From positions 1 to 12,671 of the forward strand of contig JAGOIO010000019.1 of NCBI GenBank assembly GCA_017995595.1: a stretch of DNA of 12,671 nt, written 5' to 3'. The notes under the pieces were generated by a model. The model was not told the origin of the DNA, did not search any database, and was given only the letters and a program-made list of their open reading frames with translations. The stretch comes from a bacterium (lineage in GTDB: Bacteria; Cyanobacteriota; Vampirovibrionia; Gastranaerophilales; Gastranaerophilaceae). A program made the position numbers and the translations under genes. Shown piece after piece: positions 1 through 6,228 of this stretch; the stretch's first letter is position 1; each line of letters begins with the position of its first letter.

Positions 1-7
1 TTGACAA

Positions 8-448
8 TTATTTCATACAAACTGTCATATCAGCTTCTACAACCAATTTTCCGACAACAAAACCTTGAGCATGACATTTTCCGATAGGTCCTTTTAATTT
101 TAAAAGCTCAATCTCCATAGCAAACCTATCCCCTGGACGTACAATAGTTTTAAATCTTACATTGTCCGCAGCTGCAAAAAGTGCCAATTTTCCTTTATAC
201 TTATCCAAAGCCATTAGAATTGGTGCTGAACATTGTGCCATAGCTTCTAACTGTAAAACTCCGGGCATAATCGGATTGTTTGGAAAATGTCCTTGGAAAA
301 ACGGTTCATTCATTGTCAAATTTTTATAGCCTTTTGCATATTTCCCCGGAATACACTCTGTTATTTTATTCACAAGCAAAAATGGATATCTGTGAGGAAT
401 CATTTTCATAATTTCTACAATATCAAAGCTAATTTTTTCATCTGCCAT
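8..448 (-). CDS. fabZ: FabZ, (3R)-hydroxyacyl-ACP dehydratase
   Basis: Cytosolic hot-dog-fold dehydratase that removes water from (3R)-hydroxyacyl-ACP in fatty-acid elongation. It competes with LpxA/LpxD for hydroxyacyl-ACP, so it balances phospholipid against lipid A. The 146 residues are full family length. Visible motifs are HRYPFLLVNKI (residues 19-29; the family's usual Asp in LLVD is Asn here) and GHFPNNPIMPGV (53-64), with catalytic His54 and Glu68 in the LEAMAQ helix. The ATG start is supported by AAGGAG six bases upstream. It lies 27 nt downstream of lpxC on the same strand, the usual lpxC-fabZ order, and is the last gene of the operon inside the window. The stop codon is only 7 nt from the window edge, so whether lpxA follows cannot be seen. 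Identification is very secure. Confidence 0.97.
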   Translation of the reverse strand: MADEKISFDIVEIMKMIPHRYPFLLVNKITECIPGKYAKGYKNLTMNEPFFQGHFPNNPIMPGVLQLEAMAQCSAPILMALDKYKGKLALFAAADNVRFKTIVRPGDRFAMEIELLKLKGPIGKCHAQGFVVGKLVVEADMTVCMK

Positions 449-475
449 TTTTTTCTCCTTATAAGTATAATAATT

Positions 476-1285
476 TTACGCTTCTATAATTTTGTCTTTC
501 AACATTTTTGCAACAATAACATGAACTGCATGTCCTGCTTCTTTTACAATAATTTGTGCTTTAAAATCAAGCGGATTATATCCGGTTAAATACAAATCAC
601 CGATTAAATCAAGCATTTTATGCTTTGCAGGTTCAAATTCACTTCTAAGCTCTGTTGTATAGCCGTCTCCGTCTAATCCGACAGTATTCTCATAAGTAAC
701 ACCTTTTGCAAATCCAAAAAGTTGAAACTTCTTTAAATCCTTCAAAAATCCAAATGTTCTTGCTTCAATTATTTCATCAACATTTTTTCTGTCAAAAGAC
801 ACCCAACGCTTTGTCAAATCAGGGTGGTCATAATTTACCCCGTAAGAAATACTCAATTCTTTATCAGGTAAAATTACAAGATGTGTTTTTCCGTTTAAAT
901 AATAAACAGGTTCTGAAACTGTATAGAATTTTCTTTTTCTTTTTTCAATTCCTGCTTCTTTAAAAAGTCTAACCCACTCCTTTGAGCTTCCGTCTAAAAT
1001 CGGTACTTCTGATTTTGAAAAGTGAATATCTAACGAATCTATTCCGCAAAAAGCACAAGCTGCAGTAAGATGTTCTGTTAACATTAGCTTTTTTCTTTTT
1101 TCGCCAATGACAACACAATGATTAGTTGCAACAACATTATCGGCACAAAGTTCAACCGGTTCAAGTGAATTTTCTATAAAAAGTCTTATTTTACCTTCAT
1201 TTGATGGCATAATCAAAACTTCGCAGTCTCGATTTTTCATCAAGCCTTTTCCTGTTAGTTCAATTTTGTTCAATATTGTTGTCAT
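476..1285 (-). CDS. lpxC: LpxC, UDP-3-O-acyl-N-acetylglucosamine deacetylase
   Basis: Zinc amidase for the committed step of lipid A synthesis: it deacetylates UDP-3-O-acyl-GlcNAc in the cytosol. Zinc ligands are His72 (in LTEHLTAA), His222 and Asp226 (in KHKMLD). Glu71 and His252 (in EAGHA) match the general base and the catalytic His of the E. coli enzyme. The ARTFGF segment (176-181) and VPILDGSS (94-101) are also family signatures. At 269 residues it is shorter than the roughly 305 of E. coli. The N-terminal GxGLH(S/T)G motif is replaced by GKGLMKN (12-18), so the family's N-terminal His is absent. Its ATG is preceded by a weak AAAGG site. It sits 23 nt after lpxD and 27 nt before fabZ. 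Function is secure because every catalytic residue is retained. Confidence 0.95.
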   Translation of the reverse strand: MTTILNKIELTGKGLMKNRDCEVLIMPSNEGKIRLFIENSLEPVELCADNVVATNHCVVIGEKRKKLMLTEHLTAACAFCGIDSLDIHFSKSEVPILDGSSKEWVRLFKEAGIEKRKRKFYTVSEPVYYLNGKTHLVILPDKELSISYGVNYDHPDLTKRWVSFDRKNVDEIIEARTFGFLKDLKKFQLFGFAKGVTYENTVGLDGDGYTTELRSEFEPAKHKMLDLIGDLYLTGYNPLDFKAQIIVKEAGHAVHVIVAKMLKDKIIEA

Positions 1286-1308
1286 TTTTCTGCCTTTATC
1301 TGTTAATA

Positions 1309-2406
1309 TTATTTTTCTTCGCTAACGCTTTCCTCAAAACTTTTTAAAAGCGGTTCATATTTTTTGAACTTTTTGATTAAATTATCCGCATCTTTCATAG
1401 TTTTTAACTGGCGAATAAATTCTTTTCTTGGAACAGCCGGAGCTCCAACTATAATAGATTTTGCAGGGAAACTCTTAGTAACACCGGCTTTAGCTGCAAC
1501 AATCGAGTCATTACCAATACTGATATGGTCTGCAAGACCTGCTTGACCTGCGATTACAACTCTATCTCCGATTACACAACTTCCTGCAACTCCGACTTGT
1601 GAAACTATCATACAACCTTTTCCGACTTTACAATTATGTCCAACCATAACCAAGTCATCAATCTTTGTATCTTCACCTATTACGGTGTTTTCAATAGTTC
1701 CTCTGTCTATAGTCGAATTTGCACCAATTTCAACATTATCTTCAATTAAAACTGAGCCGATTGACGGAATTTTGAAAACTTTATGTTCTTTATCTTCTTC
1801 TAAAATTTCGCCATCTTGTCTTGCTTTTTCAATATTATCAGGATTCTCTGTTACAAAACTGAATCCGTCTGCACCAAGACTAACTCCATGGTGAAGAATT
1901 ACATTATTCCCAACTTTAACTCTTGCCCCAATATTACAACCTGGGTGGAAAAAGCAGTTTTGACCAATTTCTACGTTATCTCCGATAAAACCATTTGCCA
2001 TAATTTTTGTATTATCACCAACAACAGCATTTTCACTAATTACAACATTTGGACCTATTGAAACATTTTTACCCAACTTTGCAGTAGGAGCTACAACACT
2101 TGTAGGGTGAACGCCTGTTTCTGTAATAGGTTCTCTATAAAAAAGATGAAGCAATTTCATCATAGCTAATCTTGGTCTTTCAACTTCTATTGTTGTTATT
2201 CCGTCAACATTCACACCCAATGGCACTAATGCAGCTTTTGCTTTTGTTTGTGCAAGATTTTGAATTTCTTCTTCGCCCAACGCAAGTGCCAATGTATTTT
2301 CATCAGCTAATTTTGGTGGGAAAATCTTATCTATCTTTACATCTTCAACCTTTGTTAAAATTCCTTCAACAACATTGCTTATCTCTTCTACCGTAAATGT
2401 CTTCAT
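1309..2406 (-). CDS. lpxD: LpxD, UDP-3-O-acylglucosamine N-acyltransferase
   Basis: Acyl-ACP-dependent N-acyltransferase that acts after LpxC in lipid A synthesis; the family forms a cytosolic trimer. The N-terminal third (about 1-100) is the uridine-binding domain. Then comes a left-handed parallel beta-helix built from hexapeptide repeats such as IGPNVV and IGDNVE (about 100-335), and a short helical C-terminus rich in Lys and Glu. The probable catalytic His is His257 in VGHN, equivalent to His239 of E. coli. The segment between GADGFSFV and the next helix turn (about 186-212) is longer than in E. coli and highly charged, probably a surface loop. Start choice: AGGAG lies 7 nt from the ATG at 2406; a TTG directly before it (2409) is only 4 nt away and less likely. 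Length is 365 aa. Confidence 0.96.
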   Translation of the reverse strand: MKTFTVEEISNVVEGILTKVEDVKIDKIFPPKLADENTLALALGEEEIQNLAQTKAKAALVPLGVNVDGITTIEVERPRLAMMKLLHLFYREPITETGVHPTSVVAPTAKLGKNVSIGPNVVISENAVVGDNTKIMANGFIGDNVEIGQNCFFHPGCNIGARVKVGNNVILHHGVSLGADGFSFVTENPDNIEKARQDGEILEEDKEHKVFKIPSIGSVLIEDNVEIGANSTIDRGTIENTVIGEDTKIDDLVMVGHNCKVGKGCMIVSQVGVAGSCVIGDRVVIAGQAGLADHISIGNDSIVAAKAGVTKSFPAKSIIVGAPAVPRKEFIRQLKTMKDADNLIKKFKKYEPLLKSFEESVSEEK

Positions 2407-2478
2407 CAACGTTCTCCTATATCCGTCTCATCTATGACTTTATCTTAATACCAACTTGTATAAAATACAAATTCTTAA

Positions 2479-2949
2479 TTATAATTTACCAAGTGCCTTC
2501 AACGTATTCGTCGTTGACTTTCCTTGGACAAATTCTATAAACTCGAGCCTTCCGCCATTCTTTAAAATAACATCAGCTTCAGGTAATGTTTCTACTGTAT
2601 AATCAGCACCTTTTGTATGAACATTTGGTTTTATTTCTTCAAGCAAATCTCTTGGAGAATTTTCATCAAAAAAGACTACGAAATCAACGCAAGATAATGC
2701 ACACAAAACTTCTGCCCTATCATCTTGATTATTTATCGGACGACCTTCTCCTTTTATTGCCTTAACAGATTTATCAGAGTTTAAAAGGACTACCATATAA
2801 TCGGCATAGCTTTTTGTCTTTGTTAAATATCGAACATGCCCGACATGCAAAATATCAAAGCAACCGTTTGTTGTAACAACAGTTTTTCCTTCATCTTGCA
2901 ATTTTTTAACTAAGGTTCTTATATCTTTTCTATCTATTACTTTGCCCAT
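2479..2949 (-). CDS. rfaE2: RfaE2/HldE C-terminal-type nucleotidyltransferase (heptose-1-phosphate adenylyltransferase)
   Basis: Stand-alone cytidylyltransferase-fold protein of 156 aa. It matches the C-terminal half of bifunctional HldE, which adenylates D-glycero-beta-D-manno-heptose 1-phosphate on the route to ADP-heptose for LPS core. The N-terminal TTNGCFDILHVGHVRYL carries the nucleotide-binding HxGH motif (His35, His38). GEGRPINNQDDRAEVL (about 71-86) and the C-terminal FVQGKSTTN (about 141-149) are typical of this branch. No kinase domain is present, so heptose-7-phosphate kinase must be encoded elsewhere if the pathway is complete. ATG at 2949 was chosen over an in-frame GTG at 2955 because the AAAGGCGG stretch is better spaced for it. 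Its place between a polytopic membrane protein and lpxD supports an envelope role. A related nucleotidyltransferase substrate cannot be excluded. Confidence 0.88.
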   Translation of the reverse strand: MGKVIDRKDIRTLVKKLQDEGKTVVTTNGCFDILHVGHVRYLTKTKSYADYMVVLLNSDKSVKAIKGEGRPINNQDDRAEVLCALSCVDFVVFFDENSPRDLLEEIKPNVHTKGADYTVETLPEADVILKNGGRLEFIEFVQGKSTTNTLKALGKL

Positions 2950-2986
2950 AAACACCGCCTTTATTTGTTATTTTATCATAAACAAA

Positions 2987-4408
2987 TTATACGTAAAATC
3001 TATATAGTATTTTCACAAGACAAACAAAGAACAAAAATGATGATGTTGCTATTGTAATAAGTTTAAACCATTTATAATTAATATTAAATTTATTGTAAGA
3101 AAAGCATATAAAAATAATTGGTAGCATTGGTATCCAATATCTTCCTTGAAAATTTAAGATTATGTCATATCCGTTCCAAGTTGATGTCCCAAAAATACTA
3201 AGACTCGCAAACAACGTAATTGCTGTTACAAGCAAGAATATTAATATAAAAAGTAATCTTGACCAAATTGAAAGATTTATTTTGGGTTCATCTTTATCTT
3301 TAAAAAATCCACAAAGTAAAAGTATTAATAAATATGCAGAAGAAACATAAGTCGGTACAGAGGTATCTGTCCAACCGAATTTGGCTATCGAATCTGACAG
3401 ATATGAAGCACCACAAAAAATAAATGTTCCATACAATGTATGCCAAAGTTTCAATGGAGAATGCAACATCATAAAAGCATCTTGTGAATGCTTTGCAAAT
3501 CTTGCCGTCAAAATTTCATCAACCGTTAAAAGTCCTTTTGTCATAAATTTATTTAAAATTATAGTAAAAAATGTATATAAAGTTAAAATTGATAAAAGCC
3601 CTAAAATAACAGTCCATTTTAACTTTGGATTTTCAAATTTTTTCTTAGGCACTATTGATAACAAAAAAATCATAAGGCAATAAGGGAATTTACAAACAGC
3701 TAAAAGTATAGAAAGTAAAGAAAAAATCCACAACTGTTTTGATGTAATCTTTGTAATTTTATCACTATATGCAAGATAAAATACATACGCAGTTAACAAA
3801 AAAGCATAACCTGTAACTATTGCATCAGTATTTACAGCTCCTGCAAGATAAATCGCAGTAGGAGTTGTTGCACATAAGAAAAATAACCATTTTTTCACAG
3901 GCGTAATTTTTATTGCCAAATAAATCATAGACAAATATGTTAACAAAATAACATATCGTACAGCATACATCATAATAACAGGTGCAACTTTAAAAATTTT
4001 CAAAACAAATAACACAATACACGCAGGGAAATAAGAAATCGGTGTATAGCTTGGAATACAAAAAGAGAAAAAATGCTTATTTTGCGGTTCAAGCTTCACC
4101 TTACTTAAATGGAATGTATTTGAAAGACTTGTTTTTTTATCTGTATTAAACCATATATAAGAATTTGCTCGAGAAACTTTTAAAATACTACGTGGAATTT
4201 TTAATCCTGCATATTCCTTACCACCATCTTTTACATCTTTGTATTTTTGATAAAAGAAAGTTCCTTGTGTAAATCCATACATCTTATAGAAATGCGAAGT
4301 TTCATCACTGGCACAAAACGGAGGATTTATAAATAGAAATAAAATTCCCCAAAAAGCACAAAAAATGATAAATATATCTTCAACTTTTTTAAATAAATTT
4401 TTATTCAT
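2987..4408 (-). CDS. DUF2142-type polytopic membrane protein, probable GT-C-like glycosyltransferase
   Basis: Integral membrane protein of 473 aa with roughly eleven hydrophobic helices and a short Lys-rich N-terminus. Two DUF2142 hallmarks are visible. Just after the first helix is INPPFCASDETSHFYKMYGF (about 27-46), the family's PP..DE..H motif in an extracytoplasmic loop. Near the end is NFQGRYWIPMLP. DUF2142 proteins resemble GT-C glycosyltransferases that use lipid-linked sugars, so a role in LPS or cell-surface glycan assembly is reasonable but unproven. It is the first gene of the lpx block and ends 37 nt before the heptose transferase start. No Shine-Dalgarno precedes the ATG. Instead TAAAAT (4415-4420) lies six bases upstream, so the mRNA may be leaderless. 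The base composition is very AT-rich. Confidence 0.75.
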   Translation of the reverse strand: MNKNLFKKVEDIFIIFCAFWGILFLFINPPFCASDETSHFYKMYGFTQGTFFYQKYKDVKDGGKEYAGLKIPRSILKVSRANSYIWFNTDKKTSLSNTFHLSKVKLEPQNKHFFSFCIPSYTPISYFPACIVLFVLKIFKVAPVIMMYAVRYVILLTYLSMIYLAIKITPVKKWLFFLCATTPTAIYLAGAVNTDAIVTGYAFLLTAYVFYLAYSDKITKITSKQLWIFSLLSILLAVCKFPYCLMIFLLSIVPKKKFENPKLKWTVILGLLSILTLYTFFTIILNKFMTKGLLTVDEILTARFAKHSQDAFMMLHSPLKLWHTLYGTFIFCGASYLSDSIAKFGWTDTSVPTYVSSAYLLILLLCGFFKDKDEPKINLSIWSRLLFILIFLLVTAITLFASLSIFGTSTWNGYDIILNFQGRYWIPMLPIIFICFSYNKFNINYKWFKLITIATSSFLFFVCLVKILYRFYV

Positions 4409-4444
4409 GGAAAGATTTTAACATAAATTTTTTAAAAAACGCAA
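4409..4444 (-). promoter_or_regulatory. possible promoter giving a leaderless DUF2142 transcript
   Basis: On the minus strand TTGCGT (4439-4444), an 18-nt spacer and TAAAAT (4415-4420) end six bases before the ATG at 4408. Transcription would then begin at or next to the start codon. The -35 is weak and overlaps the U-tract of the upstream terminator. Read-through from upstream is the alternative. Confidence 0.3.
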
Positions 4445-4474
4445 ATAGGCCGGTAAAAATTAATTACCGACCTA
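4435..4474 (-). terminator. intrinsic terminator of the large RNA transcript
   Basis: Minus-strand stem TAGGTCGGTAA / TTACCGGCCTA (11 pairs, one G-U) with a 7-nt A/T loop occupies 4446-4474. It is followed by TTTGCGTTTTTT. This is a strong Rho-independent terminator, slightly interrupted in its U-tract. It ends the non-coding cassette and separates it from the lpx block. Confidence 0.85.
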
Positions 4475-5150
4475 CCCACACAACTTCTAATAAGAGACAA
4501 ACGCTTTAACACTAACGTTTATCCTTTGTATGACTACTCTTCAATTTTTCTCTATACCTCACGTACAGAGACCACGGGCAACTTCAGCCCTCCTTTCTCT
4601 AATACTTCTTATTTTGACTACTAAGTACGACTTTAGAAAAACCTCTGATACTCTCAAATGTACTCCAGAAAGACTACTCAGCCCCTCTGTTATTTCTACA
4701 TATCCGAAAGACCTCGTCAGTCCTTAGGAATCGTGGTACAAAAGGAAACTACCTCAATTCTTCTATTTTGGACTCAAACAAAAGAACTCTATTAAAAATT
4801 CTTCTGCTCTACGGTACTCAGAAAAGGCTTTTAGTCGCCTCTCTGACAGTTGCTCCCGAAAATGCCTTTCAGCCCTTCGGAAATTTCACAATAAGAACTT
4901 ACCCGTCCTTACTGCCTTTTTTGGAAGAACTTACACATTCTTCCCGCTTGACGAAGAATCAAAGTGTCTTGCAACCCTTGATGCTCTCCGCTTGTGTCCC
5001 CTCTCTGCCAATATATTTTACAATATATTCTGTTGATTTTCTCGCTTGTGAGGTTTCACTTGACCACAGATGAACTTCTCTTCATCTGCTTTTTCATAAT
5101 TATCGTATCTCGATTTTCGATTTTGAACTTCAAAAATTTGACTTTAGAAT
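4475..5150 (-). ncRNA. putative large structured non-coding RNA (unclassified, about 700 nt)
   Basis: No convincing ORF exists on either strand here: no ribosome-binding site, and implausible codons. Yet the stretch is about 40% GC by hand count (4501-5100), above sampled lines in neighbouring genes at roughly 23-37%, with G in excess of C on the minus strand where I sampled. Minus-strand hairpins, in plus coordinates: 5067-5088 (8 bp, perfect), 5010-5029 (8 bp, GUAA tetraloop), 4923-4944 (7 bp), 4893-4910 (6 bp), 4856-4880, 4819-4845 (9 bp, one bulge), 4707-4725, 4621-4668, 4576-4590, 4550-4570, 4499-4520. Short motifs recur: GGGCUGA three times, AGUAGUC three times, GUAAGUUCUU twice. A strong terminator follows. 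The 5' end is unknown and could include the 54-aa ORF. The size resembles ornate RNAs such as GOLLD or ROOL, but I cannot assign a class. It is not RNase P RNA or tmRNA by motif inspection. Confidence 0.6.
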
Positions 5151-5315
5151 TTAGATTTTTGCACTGTCCGGAACTATTCCTTCGCCTTTTGAAACCATTG
5201 CTGCATTTCGAAAGAATCTTCTTAATAAAATCAACTGGGCCACTGATTCGTCAATATCGTTGTAAAGAGCTTCAAATTTTTCTGCCATATAACTTTTATA
5301 CGCTTCACTACTCAT
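5151..5315 (-). CDS. small hypothetical protein, 54 aa, preceding the structured RNA
   Basis: Opens with MSSEAYKSYMAEKFEALYND and ends VPDSAKI. A perfect AGGAGG (5322-5327) lies six bases before the ATG, one of the best ribosome-binding sites in the window. Codon choice (GAA, GCA, AAA, TTA) looks like genuine coding sequence. Residues 4-40 look helical: an acidic first half (ALYNDIDESVAQ) is followed by LILLRRFFRNAA, giving an amphipathic, partly basic helix that could bind RNA or membrane. No Cys and no signal peptide are seen. I recognise no family. The stop codon falls exactly where the hairpin-rich non-coding stretch begins, so protein and RNA are probably on one transcript. Whether the protein partners with that RNA is speculation. 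Confidence 0.65.
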   Translation of the reverse strand: MSSEAYKSYMAEKFEALYNDIDESVAQLILLRRFFRNAAMVSKGEGIVPDSAKI

Positions 5316-5606
5316 ATACTACCTCCTAATCGATTAATAACGTCTCGCCCCTGTTGGCTTAAAATCGAATTTCTGTACAATAACTACAAAATTTTAATTT
5401 TTTACAACACGTGTTGCGTTAATTAAATTCACTCTTGTCTTACTCTTGTCCTAAAATATTCCGTAACACGCAGACTAAAATTTATAAACTGCCCTCCTTA
5501 AATTTTTATACTAACAACTCTAATATACTTCTATAATCTACAATTCTGCTAAAAATTTCTTAGGAACTAAATTAAACTGAAAACGTCTTTTTCTTTAACA
5601 CTTAAC
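5316..5606 (-). other. spacer between the two small ORFs, with repeats and an orphan Shine-Dalgarno
   Basis: This 291-nt spacer is AT-rich. It holds the 12-bp palindrome CAACACGTGTTG (5405-5416), a double ACTCTTGTC (5431-5439 and 5442-5450, 11-nt period), and on the minus strand a perfect AAGGAGG (5493-5499) with no ATG, GTG or TTG at a usable distance. I see no convincing promoter or terminator. It may be a long leader for the 54-aa ORF and the RNA. Confidence 0.4.
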
Positions 5607-5702
5607 TTATTGATGTGTAGCAAGTTCATCCATTATGTTAGGAATTACAATAACTGCTGCATAAACGATAAAGCCAAATAAAACTAAACTAAAAGCATCC
5701 AT
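5607..5702 (-). CDS. 31-residue single-pass membrane peptide
   Basis: Begins MDAFSLVLFGFIVYAAVIVI and ends ...NIMDELATHQ. Residues 4-20 are almost wholly hydrophobic and long enough for one membrane helix, followed by a short acidic tail. AGGAG (5712-5716) lies nine bases before the ATG, and codon use fits the genome. It is too short for routine gene callers. Its size and shape recall KdpF-like or other small membrane-complex subunits and type I toxins, but no family is recognised and the sequence lacks the basic tail usual in such toxins. It is divergent from the zinc-ribbon gene across a 134-nt region containing a palindrome. It may share a transcript with the 54-aa ORF and the structured RNA downstream. 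Confidence 0.6.
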   Translation of the reverse strand: MDAFSLVLFGFIVYAAVIVIPNIMDELATHQ

Positions 5703-5780
5703 TAGAAAACACTCCTATAATAAATCACATAAATTCTATTCCACAAACAAACTTTTTAGAAACGGTAAAAATTAAATCTA

Positions 5781-5794
5781 TTAACAAATGTTAA
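5781..5794. promoter_or_regulatory. palindromic operator candidate TTAACA-N2-TGTTAA (copy 1)
   Basis: A 14-bp inverted repeat, TTAACAAATGTTAA, in the divergent region between the 31-aa peptide and the zinc-ribbon gene. The same arms and spacing recur at 7492-7505. It would overlap the -35 region of the zinc-ribbon promoter suggested at 5789-5818. The core AAC-N4-GTT also resembles LexA-type operators, but the flanking bases do not match a known consensus. Confidence 0.45.
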
Positions 5795-5818
5795 TATATT
5801 TTTTCAGATTATGATAAT
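5789..5818 (+). promoter_or_regulatory. possible promoter of the zinc-ribbon gene
   Basis: TGTTAA (5789-5794), an 18-nt spacer and GATAAT (5813-5818) sit just before GAGG (5828-5831) and the ATG at 5837. The -10 is good and the -35 is weak. The -35 overlaps the palindrome at 5781-5794, so a bound regulator would be expected to block it. Confidence 0.35.
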
Positions 5819-5836
5819 ATAAATATTGAGGTAAAA

Positions 5837-6169
5837 ATGAAAAGAAAACTTACAAAATTATTTGCAAATATGTGTTGTTCAAAATGCGGTTCTGACTTTA
5901 AGGAAGACTCTTTTAAAATAATGAGAGAAGAAGATTCTATGTTTGTTTTCAGAACAATTTGCCAGAATTGCGGAAAGTCCTTTGGTGTAGCCTTTTTAGG
6001 CATTTCTGACATTAAGGTTAAAGACGAAAATGATTCCAATCAAACACTTAATGTCATTGAAACTCCTCGACCTATTGACGAAAACGAAGTTATTGATGCA
6101 CATGAATATATCAAAGATTTTGATAATAACTGGAAAACTTTTATTTCTAAATTAAATGAAGAAGATTAA
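5837..6169 (+). CDS. small zinc-ribbon protein, function unknown
   Basis: Protein of 110 aa with two CxxC knuckles: Cys14-Ser-Lys-Cys17 and Cys42-Gln-Asn-Cys45, 24 residues apart. Each is followed by Gly (CGSDF, CGKSFG), the classic four-Cys zinc ribbon. The N-terminus is short and basic (MKRKLTKLF). The C-terminal half is acidic and rich in Asp, Asn and Glu, with a predicted helical HEYIKDFDNNWKTFISKL. There is no membrane segment. Zinc ribbons of this kind often bind nucleic acid or act as structural adaptors, but nothing here fixes a substrate. GAGG lies five bases before the ATG. It precedes the antiporter gene by 141 nt, and that gene has its own promoter. Confidence 0.75.
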   Translation: MKRKLTKLFANMCCSKCGSDFKEDSFKIMREEDSMFVFRTICQNCGKSFGVAFLGISDIKVKDENDSNQTLNVIETPRPIDENEVIDAHEYIKDFDNNWKTFISKLNEED

Positions 6170-6199
6170 TTTCTAATCGTTACAAAAAACAGTTGAATC

Positions 6200-6228
6200 T
6201 TGCTTTTTTTAAAATTAATTCGTATAAT
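6200..6228 (+). promoter_or_regulatory. sigma-70-type promoter of the antiporter gene
   Basis: TTGCTT (6200-6205), 17-nt spacer, and a perfect TATAAT (6223-6228). The predicted start of transcription is near 6235, giving a leader of about 75 nt. The leader contains the small palindrome GCCAC-T-GTGGC (6247-6257), a possible operator. Confidence 0.65.

Noticed and set aside
287..963. Plus-strand ORFs opposite fabZ and lpxC
   Set aside because: Antisense shadows of well-identified genes, rich in Phe, Leu and Asn from reversed Lys/Glu codons.
5067..5088. 8-bp hairpin read as a plus-strand terminator (CTTTTT follows)
   Set aside because: No plus-strand gene ends nearby. The hairpin fits better as one of the many stems of the minus-strand RNA.
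4475..5150. RNase P RNA, tmRNA or group II intron
   Set aside because: Looked for RNase P core blocks, tmRNA end and tRNA-like sequences, and a domain V-like GAAA hairpin. None was seen. A divergent group II element cannot be excluded without a covariance search.
4530..5329. Three plus-strand ORFs of 65-111 codons across the RNA region
   Set aside because: No ribosome sites, rare codons and no domain-like sequence. They lie opposite the hairpin-dense RNA and overlap each other, so they are shadows.
5431..5450. CRISPR-like repeats
   Set aside because: Only two 9-nt units with 2 nt between them; no spacers and no cas genes.
5607..5702. Photosystem or cytochrome b6f small subunit
   Set aside because: The size fits, but no family motif is recognised and no photosynthesis genes are nearby.
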